DNA of 40,499 bases, from positions 1 to 40,499 of the forward strand of contig JANRJV010000015.1 of assembly GCA_033763795.1 (NCBI GenBank). The letters are read 5' to 3'. Made by a program: the position numbers and the translations under genes. Below the pieces are notes generated by a model, which worked only from the letters and a program-made list of their open reading frames with translations, did no database searches and was not told the DNA's origin. The number at the start of each line of letters is the position of its first letter. Positions within the stretch are counted from its first letter, which is position 1. The stretch is from JAEUIV01 sp033763795 (lineage in GTDB: Bacteria > Planctomycetota > Phycisphaerae > Phycisphaerales > UBA1924). Shown one piece after another: positions 7,349-14,864 of the stretch.

Positions 7349-8359
7349 TCAGAAGGCGCGGGAGATGACGGCGTCGGCGATGGAATCGAGCGCGTGGCGG
7401 GCCGGCGAATCGGGGAAGGCGGCCAGGTCGCGCTTGGCCTCGGCGATGAGGTCGTGGGCGGCGGCGCGGGCGTAGGCGATCGAGCCGGTGCGTTCCATTG
7501 CCTGGGCGAGGGCGAGTCGCTGGCCGTTGATGATGGCTCCGTCGCGGATGCGGCGGGCAAGCGAGTCGCGCGCGGCCGAGTCGAGGGCGGCGAGGTGATG
7601 GATGAGCGGGAGCGTGAGCTTGCTCTTCTCGAGGTCCTTGCCGAGCGACTTGCCGACGACGGCCTCGTCGCCCACGAGGTCGAGGAGGTCGTCCTGGATC
7701 TGGAAGGCGATGCCGATCCGCTCGCCGTAGGAGCGTGCGGCGTCGATGATGTGCTCGTCGCCGTGGGCGAGGCGGGCGCCGAGCTCGCAGGCGAGGGCGA
7801 TGAGGCAGGCGGTCTTGCGGCGGATGATCTCGAAGTAGAGGGGCTCGCCCAGCGTGAGGTCGCCGCGGCGTGAGAGCTGGAGCATCTCGCCTTCGCAGAC
7901 CTGGCTGGTGACCTCGCCCACGCGGAGGGCGACGGTCTGATCGTCGAGGGTGCTGCAGAGGTGGAAGGACTTGGAGATGAGATAGTCGCCCAGGACGACG
8001 GCGGCCTCGTTGCCGCGTTGCTTGTTGACGGTGTCGCCGCCGCGGCGGATCTCGGCCTCGTCGAGCACGTCGTCGTGGACGAGCGTGGCCATGTGGATCA
8101 TCTCGACGACGGCGGCGGCAGTGACCTGTTCGTCGGTGGGGTCTTCGAGGGCGGGGTCCGCGGCGCGGCTGGTCAGGAGCAGCAGCGTGGGGCGGAGCAT
8201 CTTTCCGCGGTAGCGCTCGACGTGGGCGACGAGCTCGGCGACGGGCCTGATGGGAGTCTCGAGCTGGGCGCGGAAGCGTTCGTCAACCCGCGCCAGGTCG
8301 CTGGCGATGAGCTCAGCGGTCGAGGCAAGGGCCGGCACGAAGGCTGAAAGACCATTCAT
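7349..8359 (-). CDS. Polyprenyl diphosphate synthase (trans-isoprenyl transferase)
   Basis: The 336-residue enzyme condenses isopentenyl diphosphate onto an allylic diphosphate to build the isoprenoid chain of quinones or similar lipids. Both Asp-rich motifs are present: first HDDVLDEAEIRRG (Asp96, 97, 100) and second FQIQDDLLDLVGD (Asp223, 224, 227), with GKMLRPTLLLLTSRA before and GKSLGKDLEKSKLTLP after. Length fits octaprenyl- or solanesyl-type synthases (IspB); product length cannot be read from sequence. ATG 8359 has no Shine-Dalgarno but a -10-like TAGCCT ends 8 nt upstream, so it may be leaderless. A perfect 8-bp inverted repeat lies directly upstream of the -35 position. Confidence 0.92.
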   Translation of the reverse strand: MNGLSAFVPALASTAELIASDLARVDERFRAQLETPIRPVAELVAHVERYRGKMLRPTLLLLTSRAADPALEDPTDEQVTAAAVVEMIHMATLVHDDVLDEAEIRRGGDTVNKQRGNEAAVVLGDYLISKSFHLCSTLDDQTVALRVGEVTSQVCEGEMLQLSRRGDLTLGEPLYFEIIRRKTACLIALACELGARLAHGDEHIIDAARSYGERIGIAFQIQDDLLDLVGDEAVVGKSLGKDLEKSKLTLPLIHHLAALDSAARDSLARRIRDGAIINGQRLALAQAMERTGSIAYARAAAHDLIAEAKRDLAAFPDSPARHALDSIADAVISRAF

Positions 8360-8367
8360 GGCGAGAA

Positions 8368-8396
8368 AGGCTAGTCGTGGCGGAGGGGGAAAGCAA
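8368..8396 (-). promoter_or_regulatory. Candidate promoter of the polyprenyl synthase gene
   Basis: On the minus strand TTGCTT (8391-8396), a 17-bp spacer and TAGCCT (8368-8373) form a weak promoter. The -10 ends 8 nt before ATG 8359. Confidence 0.38.
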
Positions 8397-8398
8397 AT

Positions 8399-8418
8399 CT
8401 TTCAGAAAACTCTGAAAG
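8399..8418. promoter_or_regulatory. Perfect inverted repeat, operator or terminator
   Basis: CTTTCAGA (8399-8406) and TCTGAAAG (8411-8418) form a perfect 8-bp inverted repeat around AAAC, in a locally A/T-rich patch. It sits just upstream of the proposed -35 of the polyprenyl synthase gene and 36 nt after the methyltransferase stop on the same strand. It could be a regulator binding site or an inefficient terminator; the following minus-strand bases contain only short T runs. Confidence 0.45.
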
Positions 8419-8453
8419 TAGAATGTGACTGTCCGGCGTAGTGAACAAAGCGC

Positions 8454-9284
8454 TTACGGCTCGGCGACAATGTACACGATCCAACCGAGGTCGGGCTCGC
8501 CGCGTTCGACGGGGCGGAAATCCCCGTCTCCTTCCCAGGTTTTCTCGTTCCAGCCTTCCCAATAGACGGTGGAGCGGGCGAAGCCGGCTTCGCCGAGGAC
8601 CTCGCGGATCTCTGGCAGGGTCCAGAGTCGCCACTCGTATTCGAAGGCGTTGCGGAGCTTCGAGCCGTCCTTGAACTGGAAATGGATGCGGCAGGTCTGC
8701 ATGCCGGAGACGGGGTCGTAGGCGGCCTGGTCCCATATGTATGTGACGCCGCGGCCGATGGGTCGTTTCTCGGTCATGACGCGGAAGGCGTCGGAGCCGC
8801 CGTAGGCGTCGAGGAAGAACAGGCCGTCTTTCGTGAGCGCGTCGCGGACGCACGAGAAGTAGCGGCGGAGGGTGGCGCGCTCGTGGAAGAGGTAGTAGCT
8901 GAAGTTCATCGCGAGGACGGCGTCGACAGGCGGCGTGCGCACGGTGAGGACGTTGTCGCGGATGAGCTCGACGCGGGATCTGGCGGCGCCCTTGAGCTTG
9001 CCGAGGTTGTGGACGATGCCCCACTCGAGCGTGGACTCGTCGAGGTCGACGCCGAAGGCGCGGTTGCCGGGGCGGCGCCGGACGAACTCGCAGGAGGTGT
9101 TGGCGGTGCCGCAGAAGTCCTCGCGGAGGAGGCGCGGGAAGCGGCCGCGGAGGATCTTGAAGGTGTCGTCGACGAAGTCGATCTCAGCGTCGACGGTCTG
9201 GACGGCGCGCTGGTAGAGCTCGTGGCGGTCGGCGCGGGTTGCCATCGAGGCCTTGGCGGTGCGTCGTGGGGTTTTCTTGGGCAA
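8454..9284 (-). CDS. Class I SAM-dependent methyltransferase
   Basis: The product (276 residues from TTG 9284, or 263 from ATG 9245) has a Rossmann methyltransferase fold: motif I region LLREDFCGTANTSCEFVRRR, then FGVDLDESTLEWG (acidic end of strand 2), VDAVLAMNFSYYLF (motif IV region) and a later beta-sheet ending in GWIVYIVAEP. The substrate is unknown. The start is uncertain: the Lys/Arg-rich first 13 residues may or may not be translated. The gene is divergent from the DNA methyltransferase at 9385. A -10-like TAGACT lies at 9327-9332 on the minus strand. Confidence 0.82.
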   Translation of the reverse strand: MPKKTPRRTAKASMATRADRHELYQRAVQTVDAEIDFVDDTFKILRGRFPRLLREDFCGTANTSCEFVRRRPGNRAFGVDLDESTLEWGIVHNLGKLKGAARSRVELIRDNVLTVRTPPVDAVLAMNFSYYLFHERATLRRYFSCVRDALTKDGLFFLDAYGGSDAFRVMTEKRPIGRGVTYIWDQAAYDPVSGMQTCRIHFQFKDGSKLRNAFEYEWRLWTLPEIREVLGEAGFARSTVYWEGWNEKTWEGDGDFRPVERGEPDLGWIVYIVAEP

Positions 9285-9369
9285 GGCTGGGATCCCGTGT
9301 GGTCGGCGGTGGGGTGTCGGGGCGGGAGTCTAATGGAAGCTCGCGCGGGGAGGCCCGGGCGTGTGGATT

Positions 9370-9375
9370 TACACT
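9370..9375 (+). promoter_or_regulatory. Candidate -10 element of the DNA methyltransferase gene
   Basis: TACACT ends 9 nt before ATG 9385, which has no Shine-Dalgarno. This placement argues against the earlier in-frame GTG at 9361, which would lie upstream of the transcription start. Confidence 0.35.
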
Positions 9376-9384
9376 CGCGCCCGC

Positions 9385-10230
9385 ATGGAGCCCGGCGCGA
9401 GCCCAACGAGCGTGGCGTGGACGGAGCCCGGGCCCGGCGTGCGGCTGTGTCATGCGGACTGGCTCGACGCGGCGCGGACGATCGAGCGCGGGACGGTGCA
9501 CATGGTGTACGCGGACCCGCCATTCAACACGGGGACGACGCGGCGTGGCGCGGGCGGGGCGTTCGATGATGACTTCGGGTCGACCGGCGCGTTCATCGCG
9601 TGGCTCCGGGAGCGGCTCGCTGCGACGGTGCCCCTGCTGAGCCCGGCGGCGGCGGTGCTGATGCACGTCGATTGGCGGACGTCGCATCACGTCCGGCTGC
9701 TGCTGGACGAGCTGTTCGGCGCGGCGGGTTTCGTGAACCACGTGGTGTGGAGCTACGGGCTGGGGGGCTCGTCGCCGCGGCGGTTTGCGCGCAAGCACGA
9801 TGACATCCTGCTGTACTCGTCGGACCCGGAGCGGATGTACTTCGACCCGCCGCGCGTGCCCGCGACGAGCCGGCGCATGGCGGGCAGGACGAAGAAGGCG
9901 ACGGACGTGATCGATCTGGCGGCGTCGTCGGGGCGTGCGGACGAGGCGGACGGGCCGGTGAGCGATCAGACGGCGGGTGATGTGGTGCGTGTGCCTTCGA
10001 TCAACAACATGGCGCGGGAGCGTGTCGGGTGGCCCACGCAGAAGCCGCTAGCGCTGCTGGAGCTGCTGGTTCGCGCGTGCTGCCCGCCGGGGGGGACGGT
10101 TCTCGACCCCTGTTGCGGGAGCGGCACGACGCTCGTGGCGGCGAGTCGGCTGGGGCGGCGGGCGATCGGGGTGGATGTGTCGGCGGAGGCGATCGCGGCA
10201 TCGCGGGGCAGACTGCAGCACGGCTCATGA
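9385..10230 (+). CDS. Solitary DNA N6/N4-methyltransferase, beta-class motif order
   Basis: The 281-residue enzyme has catalytic motif IV (ADPPFNTG, Asp44-Phe47) before the SAM-binding motif I (LDPCCGSGTTLVAA, near residue 240), the order of beta-class amino-methyltransferases. DPPF favours adenine-N6 as the target. Other family features are VVWSYGLGGSSPRRFARKHDD, the WPTQKP segment before motif I, and the closing RAIGVDVSAEAI. No restriction endonuclease or specificity subunit is adjacent, so it is an orphan enzyme that may act in epigenetic regulation; its target sequence cannot be deduced. Start 9385 is preferred over GTG 9361 from the promoter position. Confidence 0.9.
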   Translation: MEPGASPTSVAWTEPGPGVRLCHADWLDAARTIERGTVHMVYADPPFNTGTTRRGAGGAFDDDFGSTGAFIAWLRERLAATVPLLSPAAAVLMHVDWRTSHHVRLLLDELFGAAGFVNHVVWSYGLGGSSPRRFARKHDDILLYSSDPERMYFDPPRVPATSRRMAGRTKKATDVIDLAASSGRADEADGPVSDQTAGDVVRVPSINNMARERVGWPTQKPLALLELLVRACCPPGGTVLDPCCGSGTTLVAASRLGRRAIGVDVSAEAIAASRGRLQHGS

Positions 10231-10306
10231 GGGCTGAGACGCGCCGGGGGTCAGCGGCTGAGTGTTCGGCGTAGGGCCCCCGCACAGAAGGCCCGCGGCC
10301 GCGAGA

Positions 10307-10948
10307 TCAGTGCCCGCCGCAGTGGGCGCCGAAGTTCTGGAGGACCATCGTGATGTCGGCGAAGGTGTAGGGGTTGTTCCAGCCCTGGAGGATGGCGGTG
10401 ATGTCGGTGAAGTCGACGTGGAGGTCGCCCGACATGTCGCCCGGGCAGGCTGGGGGGGCGATGGCGAACTGGAGGGTGATGACGGGGCTGTCGGCGAAGG
10501 CGCCGGTGGTGTCGCGGTAGACGCCGGTCATGATGTAGTCGTGGCGGTGGTGCGTGTCTTCGATGGTCCAGACGGGGTGCCAGTGGAAGTAGGGGCTGCC
10601 GAGGGCGAGCGACTCTCCCGGGAGGATGGGGTCGAAGTTGTCGCCCCACATGGTGAGGCCTTCGGTCGTGCTGATGACGACGAACTCGATGGTTGAGGAA
10701 GCGGGGAGGGCGAGGGTCGGGCCGTCGTCGGCGAAGAGGCTGACGAGGCCCAGGGGCGTGCCGCCGACGCCCGGGAAGCCGGGGAGCTTCTCGGAGAGCA
10801 TGAGCGGCTGATGGAAGTCGTTGATGAGGACCATGTTGCCCGCGCCGTCGTGGGCGACGATGCACTCATCGTGCGCGAGGGCGGCGGTGGTCGAGGCGAG
10901 GAAGACGCTCAGTGCGAACATCGGCCGAACGATGCGGTTGAGTTGCAT
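10307..10948 (-). CDS. Secreted protein with dockerin-like C-terminal tail
   Basis: The start is ATG 10948, behind a purine-rich AAAGAGAG and opening a signal peptide (MQLNRIVRPMFALSVFLA...ALAH); the frame is open further upstream but without signal-peptide features. The 213-residue exported protein has a His- and Trp-rich beta domain (SPYFHWHPVWTIEDTHHRHD) of no family I recognise. Its tail (CPGDMSGDLHVDFTDITAILQGW, then YTFADITMVLQNFGAHC) is the dockerin-like module seen in four proteins of this window; the second half has lost its calcium-loop residues. The His-rich stretch could bind metal, but that is only a suggestion. Confidence 0.82.
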   Translation of the reverse strand: MQLNRIVRPMFALSVFLASTTAALAHDECIVAHDGAGNMVLINDFHQPLMLSEKLPGFPGVGGTPLGLVSLFADDGPTLALPASSTIEFVVISTTEGLTMWGDNFDPILPGESLALGSPYFHWHPVWTIEDTHHRHDYIMTGVYRDTTGAFADSPVITLQFAIAPPACPGDMSGDLHVDFTDITAILQGWNNPYTFADITMVLQNFGAHCGGH

Positions 10949-11096
10949 GGGGCTGGTCTCTCTTTCCTTCTGTGTGTCCGAGCGTCTGGGCGAGGTGGAC
11001 GGCCGGCGGTCTCGGAAGGCCCCGGCCTCTGGCGGGATGTTGGAGAATACCGGGTTATTGCGGAGATCCCGGGCCGATGCGGCGGATTGACGGAAG

Positions 11097-11123
11097 CTTG
11101 AAGGAGGGCGGCCGACTTTCAAG
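11097..11123. promoter_or_regulatory. Inverted repeat upstream of the ALDH7 gene
   Basis: CTTGAA (11097-11102) and TTCAAG (11118-11123) are perfect inverted arms 15 bp apart. The right arm touches the -35 position relative to the candidate -10 at 11146, a suitable place for an operator. Confidence 0.3.
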
Positions 11124-11145
11124 GTGCGGGGCGTCGATCCCCCAG

Positions 11146-11151
11146 TAGGAT
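11146..11151 (+). promoter_or_regulatory. Candidate -10 element of the ALDH7 gene
   Basis: TAGGAT ends 8 nt before ATG 11160. No convincing Shine-Dalgarno lies between, so the transcript may start at the start codon. Confidence 0.35.
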
Positions 11152-11159
11152 CGCCCCCG

Positions 11160-12725
11160 ATGAGACACGATCCTCTGCAGTCGCTGGGCGTTGTGGAAGA
11201 CCCGAGATTCGTCGCTCCGTCCAAGCTGGTGGCTGGGGACGCGACGGTGGCCGCGAGCGTGAACCCTGCGACGGGCAAGGCGCTCGGCGGGGTCCGGCTG
11301 CAGACACGGGCCGAGTACGACCGGGCGATCGAGCGGACGCGGGCGTGCTTCCTGCACTGGCGGACGGTCCCGGCGCCCGTGCGGGGCGAGATCGTGCGGC
11401 GGATCGGTGAGGCGTTCCGGGCGCACAAGGATGACCTTGGCGCGCTAGTCACGCTGGAGATGGGGAAGATCTTCGCCGAGGGACGGGGCGAGGTTCAGGA
11501 GTGCATCGACATCGCGGACTTCGCGGTGGGTCTGTCGCGGCAGCTGTACGGGCTGACGATCGCGTCTGAGCGGCGCGAGCACCGCATGATGGAGCAGTGG
11601 CACCCGCTGGGGCCGGTCGGAGTGATCACGGCGTTCAACTTCCCGATCGCGGTGTGGGCGTGGAACGCGATGCTGGCGGCGGTGTGCGGCGACACGGTGG
11701 TGTGGAAGCCCAGCCTGATCACGCCGCTGGTCGCGGTGGCGGGGACGCGGATCGTGCACCGGGTGATGCGTGAGCAGGACCTGTTCCGTGCGCCGGCGGG
11801 GGCGGAGTGGGACCCGACGGACGTGTTCCCGCTGGTCGTGGGGACCGACGCGGAGGTGGGCGAGGCGATGATCGCGGACGGCAGGCTGCCCCTGATCAGC
11901 GCGACGGGCTCGTGCCGGATGGGCAAGCGGGTGGGTCAGGTGGTGGCGGGGAGGCTGGGGCGCGCACTGCTGGAGCTGGGGGGGAACAACGCGATCATCG
12001 TGATGCCCGACGCGGACATGGAGCTGACGCGGCGGGCGGTGGTCTTCGGCGCGGTGGGTAGTGCGGGGCAGCGGTGCACGACGACGCGGCGGCTGATCTG
12101 CGTGGGCGACGCGCGGCGGCGGCTGCTGCCGCTGCTGGAGAGCGCGTACCGCAATGTGAAGATCGGCGACCCGATGGCGGAGGGGACGCTGATGGGCCCG
12201 CTGATCGACGAGCGCGCGGTGCGGGGGATGGCGGGCGCGATCGAGCGGGCGACGGCGGAGGGCTGCCGCGTGGTGTGCGGCGGTCTTCCGGGGATCGAGC
12301 GGTTCAAGGGGGGCGGCGGCTGGTTCGTGGAGCCGACGATCCTGGAGGTGCCGCGGGGCGTGGTGCCCGCGGTGACGCGGGAGGAGACGTTCGCGCCGGT
12401 GCTGTACGTGTTCGAGGCGGGGTCGCTGGAGGAGGCGATCGCGCTGCAGAACGACGTGCCGCAGGGGCTGTCGAGCGCGATCTTCACGGACTCGGCGCGT
12501 GCGGCGGAGCGGTTCCTCTCTCCCGCGGGCTCCGATTGCGGCATCGCGAACGTGAACCTGGGGACGAGCGGGGCGGAGATCGGCGGGGCGTTCGGCGGCG
12601 AGAAGGAGACGGGCGGGGGTCGCGAGTCGGGCTCCGACTCGTGGAAGGCGTACATGCGGCGACAGACGAACACGGTCAACTACGGCGCGGACCTGCCGCT
12701 GGCGCAGGGGATCCGGTTCGAGTGA
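11160..12725 (+). CDS. ALDH7 (antiquitin-like) aldehyde dehydrogenase
   Basis: The 521-residue protein is an NAD(P)-dependent aldehyde dehydrogenase of family 7, which oxidises alpha-aminoadipic semialdehyde (in equilibrium with piperideine-6-carboxylate) in lysine breakdown. It shows PLGPVGVITAFNFPIAVWAWN (Rossmann entry, catalytic Asn), ALLELGGNNAIIV (general-base Glu), GSAGQRCTTTRRL (catalytic Cys), and the ALDH7-specific end NVNLGTSGAEIGGAFGGEKE followed by ESGSDSWKAYMRRQTNTVNY. ATG 11160 is chosen over the earlier frame opening at 11124 because a -10-like TAGGAT lies between them. No other lysine-degradation gene is adjacent, so the substrate rests on family resemblance. Confidence 0.93.
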   Translation: MRHDPLQSLGVVEDPRFVAPSKLVAGDATVAASVNPATGKALGGVRLQTRAEYDRAIERTRACFLHWRTVPAPVRGEIVRRIGEAFRAHKDDLGALVTLEMGKIFAEGRGEVQECIDIADFAVGLSRQLYGLTIASERREHRMMEQWHPLGPVGVITAFNFPIAVWAWNAMLAAVCGDTVVWKPSLITPLVAVAGTRIVHRVMREQDLFRAPAGAEWDPTDVFPLVVGTDAEVGEAMIADGRLPLISATGSCRMGKRVGQVVAGRLGRALLELGGNNAIIVMPDADMELTRRAVVFGAVGSAGQRCTTTRRLICVGDARRRLLPLLESAYRNVKIGDPMAEGTLMGPLIDERAVRGMAGAIERATAEGCRVVCGGLPGIERFKGGGGWFVEPTILEVPRGVVPAVTREETFAPVLYVFEAGSLEEAIALQNDVPQGLSSAIFTDSARAAERFLSPAGSDCGIANVNLGTSGAEIGGAFGGEKETGGGRESGSDSWKAYMRRQTNTVNYGADLPLAQGIRFE

Positions 12726-12762
12726 GCGCGCCGAGTGCTGTTGCGAGGCGGGGGGCCTGGGT

Positions 12763-14811
12763 TCAGGAGCAGACGCGGGTCCAGTTCTGGAGGATCGAGG
12801 TGATATCCGGGAAGCTGACGACGCCGTCGTTGTTGGCGTCGCCGGCGGGGCCTGGTCCGGTCCAGTTCTGGAGGACGGCGGTGATGTCCGGGAAGTTGAC
12901 GACGCCGTCGTTGTTGGCGTCGCCCGGGCACGGGGCGGGGGGCTGGAACTCGTAGGCACCCACGTCGACGACGGGGGCGACGCCGTTGCCGGCGTCGGGG
13001 ACGGAGGGGTCGTCACGGAAGCGGGGAGCGCGCGCGAGATCGAGCGTGGTCATGGCGGGGACGCCCGCGTTGCTGCCGCGGTCGATGCAGACGGAGGCGG
13101 GGGCGAGGCGGAAGTCGTTGGCGGCGGGGTCGACGAAGCCCGGGTCGGCGTTGAAGTTGCCGGCGCCGGTGATGCCCGCCAGGACGTTGCTCCACGTGAC
13201 GGTGGCGGTGGAGGGGCCCCGGAGCTGAAACTGAGTCGGGTTGCGGACGATGGAGTTGACGACGGTCATGGGGCCGCCGTGGTACAGGGACTCGATGCCG
13301 CCATTGTTCTCGACGACGGTGCAGTTGTAGAAGTTGGAGGTGGCGTTTGTGCCGGCGAGGACGGCGGAGCCGAGCACGCCGACAGCGTTGCGGGCCATGA
13401 GGCAGTTGATGAAGTTGCTGGTTCCGGCGGTGAGGTTGGCGGCGCCGCCCGAGCCGACGCAGGCGTTCTGGACGAAGGCGCAGCGGATGAAGTCGTGGCC
13501 GCTGCCGCCGGCGTCGACGCCGCCGCCGACGGAGGTGCGGTTGCCGGTGAATGTGGAATCGGTGACGGTGCAGCGTGCGCTGGCGACGATGTAGAGGCCG
13601 CCGCCACGGGTGCTGGTGCGCTGGGCGAGGTTGTTCTGGAACGTGCAGCGGGTGATGGTGGAGGAAGTTGAGCCGGCGATGTAGATGCCGCCGCCGGCGC
13701 TGGCGTCGTTGGCTGTGAAGGTGCAGTCGGTGAAGTGGGAGTTTCCGGCGAAGGTGGCGGCGCCGCCGCCCGAGAGGTTCGAGCGGTTGGAGTCGTATGT
13801 GCAGCGGATGTAATTGACGGGGCCGAATTCCTCGTCGCAAGTGGCGCCGCCGACGTCGCCCATGTTGCGGAGGAAGGTCGTGTCGGTGATGGTGGCGACG
13901 GAGCGCTGGTTGAGGAGGGCGCCGCCGTTGCCGCTCGCGGTGTTGTCGGCGAAGAAGGAGTCGGAGATGGTCAGGCCGCAGTCGTAGGTGTAGAGGGCGC
14001 CGCCGCGGGTGAGGTCGGCGTCGTTGCGTTCGAAGGTGCAGCGTGCGTAGCTGGCGACGGAGGAGAAGGCGGTGACGGCCCCGCCCAGGGTGCGGGCGTA
14101 GTTGTCCTCGAAGCGGGAGTCGCTGACGGTGAGGATCGAGGAGAGCGAGAGGTAGACGGCGCCGCCGCTGCCGTTCTGCCCCGAGGCGCGGTTCGCGCGG
14201 AGGACGCAGCGGCTGAGCGTGACGTCGGAGCTGTACCAGTTGAGCATGCCGCCGCCGGAGAAGGCCTCGTTGCCGGCGATGAGGCAGTCTTCGAGGGTGA
14301 CGATGTTGCCCTCGTTAATCATGCCGGCGCCCGAACCCGCGATGTCGTAGCCCGCGACGATGCTGAGCCGGTCGAGGGTGATGCGGGTGCTGGTGTACGG
14401 GTCGGTGCGGACGACGACGCGCGAATTGTCGGCGGCGCCCTGCGCGCCGATCTCACCGGAGAGGACGGTGTCGACGAGCGGATCGGCGGTCCTGGGATCG
14501 GGATCGGCGGGGCGATCCTTGGGGGAGTCCTCATCGCCCGCGAAGCCGCCGCGGACGGTGACCCCGGCGGGGATGATGAAGCTGATGTTGCGGTTGGCGT
14601 CGCTGGTCGGGGTGTAGACGCCCCGGGCGACCCAGAGCTCGTCTCCCGCGCCGGCGGAAGCGAGGGCCGTCTGCAGCGAGTTGTACGCGGTGGCCCACGA
14701 GGAGCCGTCGCCCCCGGGGGCGGCGGCAGCGTTGACGAAGCGCGTCGCGGCGGAGGCGCTGGTGGCGACTACGAGCCCGGCCGCGGCCAAGACGATCATT
14801 CGAGCGTGCAT
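12763..14811 (-). CDS. Secreted parallel beta-helix protein with doubled dockerin-like tail
   Basis: ATG 14811, behind a GGGAGAGAG Shine-Dalgarno, opens a signal peptide (MHARMIVLAAAGLVVATSASAA) of a 682-residue exported protein. The mature part starts like many cell-surface beta-helix proteins (RFVNAAAAPGGDGSSWATAY) and continues with about a dozen helix turns in which polar strands alternate with small residues (SGGGMLNWYSSDVTLSRC, SGGAVYLSLSSILTVSDS, GNGGALLNQRSVATITDT). Such right-handed helices occur in polysaccharide lyases and adhesins; no catalytic site is recognised. Two near-identical dockerin-like units (GDANNDGVVNFPDITAVLQNW) end the protein. It starts 53 bp after the next gene upstream and is probably co-transcribed with it. 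Confidence 0.88.
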   Translation of the reverse strand: MHARMIVLAAAGLVVATSASAATRFVNAAAAPGGDGSSWATAYNSLQTALASAGAGDELWVARGVYTPTSDANRNISFIIPAGVTVRGGFAGDEDSPKDRPADPDPRTADPLVDTVLSGEIGAQGAADNSRVVVRTDPYTSTRITLDRLSIVAGYDIAGSGAGMINEGNIVTLEDCLIAGNEAFSGGGMLNWYSSDVTLSRCVLRANRASGQNGSGGAVYLSLSSILTVSDSRFEDNYARTLGGAVTAFSSVASYARCTFERNDADLTRGGALYTYDCGLTISDSFFADNTASGNGGALLNQRSVATITDTTFLRNMGDVGGATCDEEFGPVNYIRCTYDSNRSNLSGGGAATFAGNSHFTDCTFTANDASAGGGIYIAGSTSSTITRCTFQNNLAQRTSTRGGGLYIVASARCTVTDSTFTGNRTSVGGGVDAGGSGHDFIRCAFVQNACVGSGGAANLTAGTSNFINCLMARNAVGVLGSAVLAGTNATSNFYNCTVVENNGGIESLYHGGPMTVVNSIVRNPTQFQLRGPSTATVTWSNVLAGITGAGNFNADPGFVDPAANDFRLAPASVCIDRGSNAGVPAMTTLDLARAPRFRDDPSVPDAGNGVAPVVDVGAYEFQPPAPCPGDANNDGVVNFPDITAVLQNWTGPGPAGDANNDGVVSFPDITSILQNWTRVCS
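12780..12924. repeat. Near-identical direct repeat encoding two dockerin-like units
   Basis: Two 64-bp units, 12780-12843 and 12861-12924, differ at about 5 positions and begin 81 bp apart. They encode the two copies of the calcium-loop motif at the end of the beta-helix protein. Such DNA-level identity suggests recent duplication or ongoing conversion. Confidence 0.85.
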
Positions 14812-14864
14812 GAGTTCTCTCTCCCACTGTCCGTCCGGGCGGAAGCGCCGGGACCGCGCTGAGT

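Noticed and set aside
10294..10303. CGCGGCCGCG palindrome between convergent genes
   Set aside because: Short G/C palindromes are common in such DNA and no T-tract follows.
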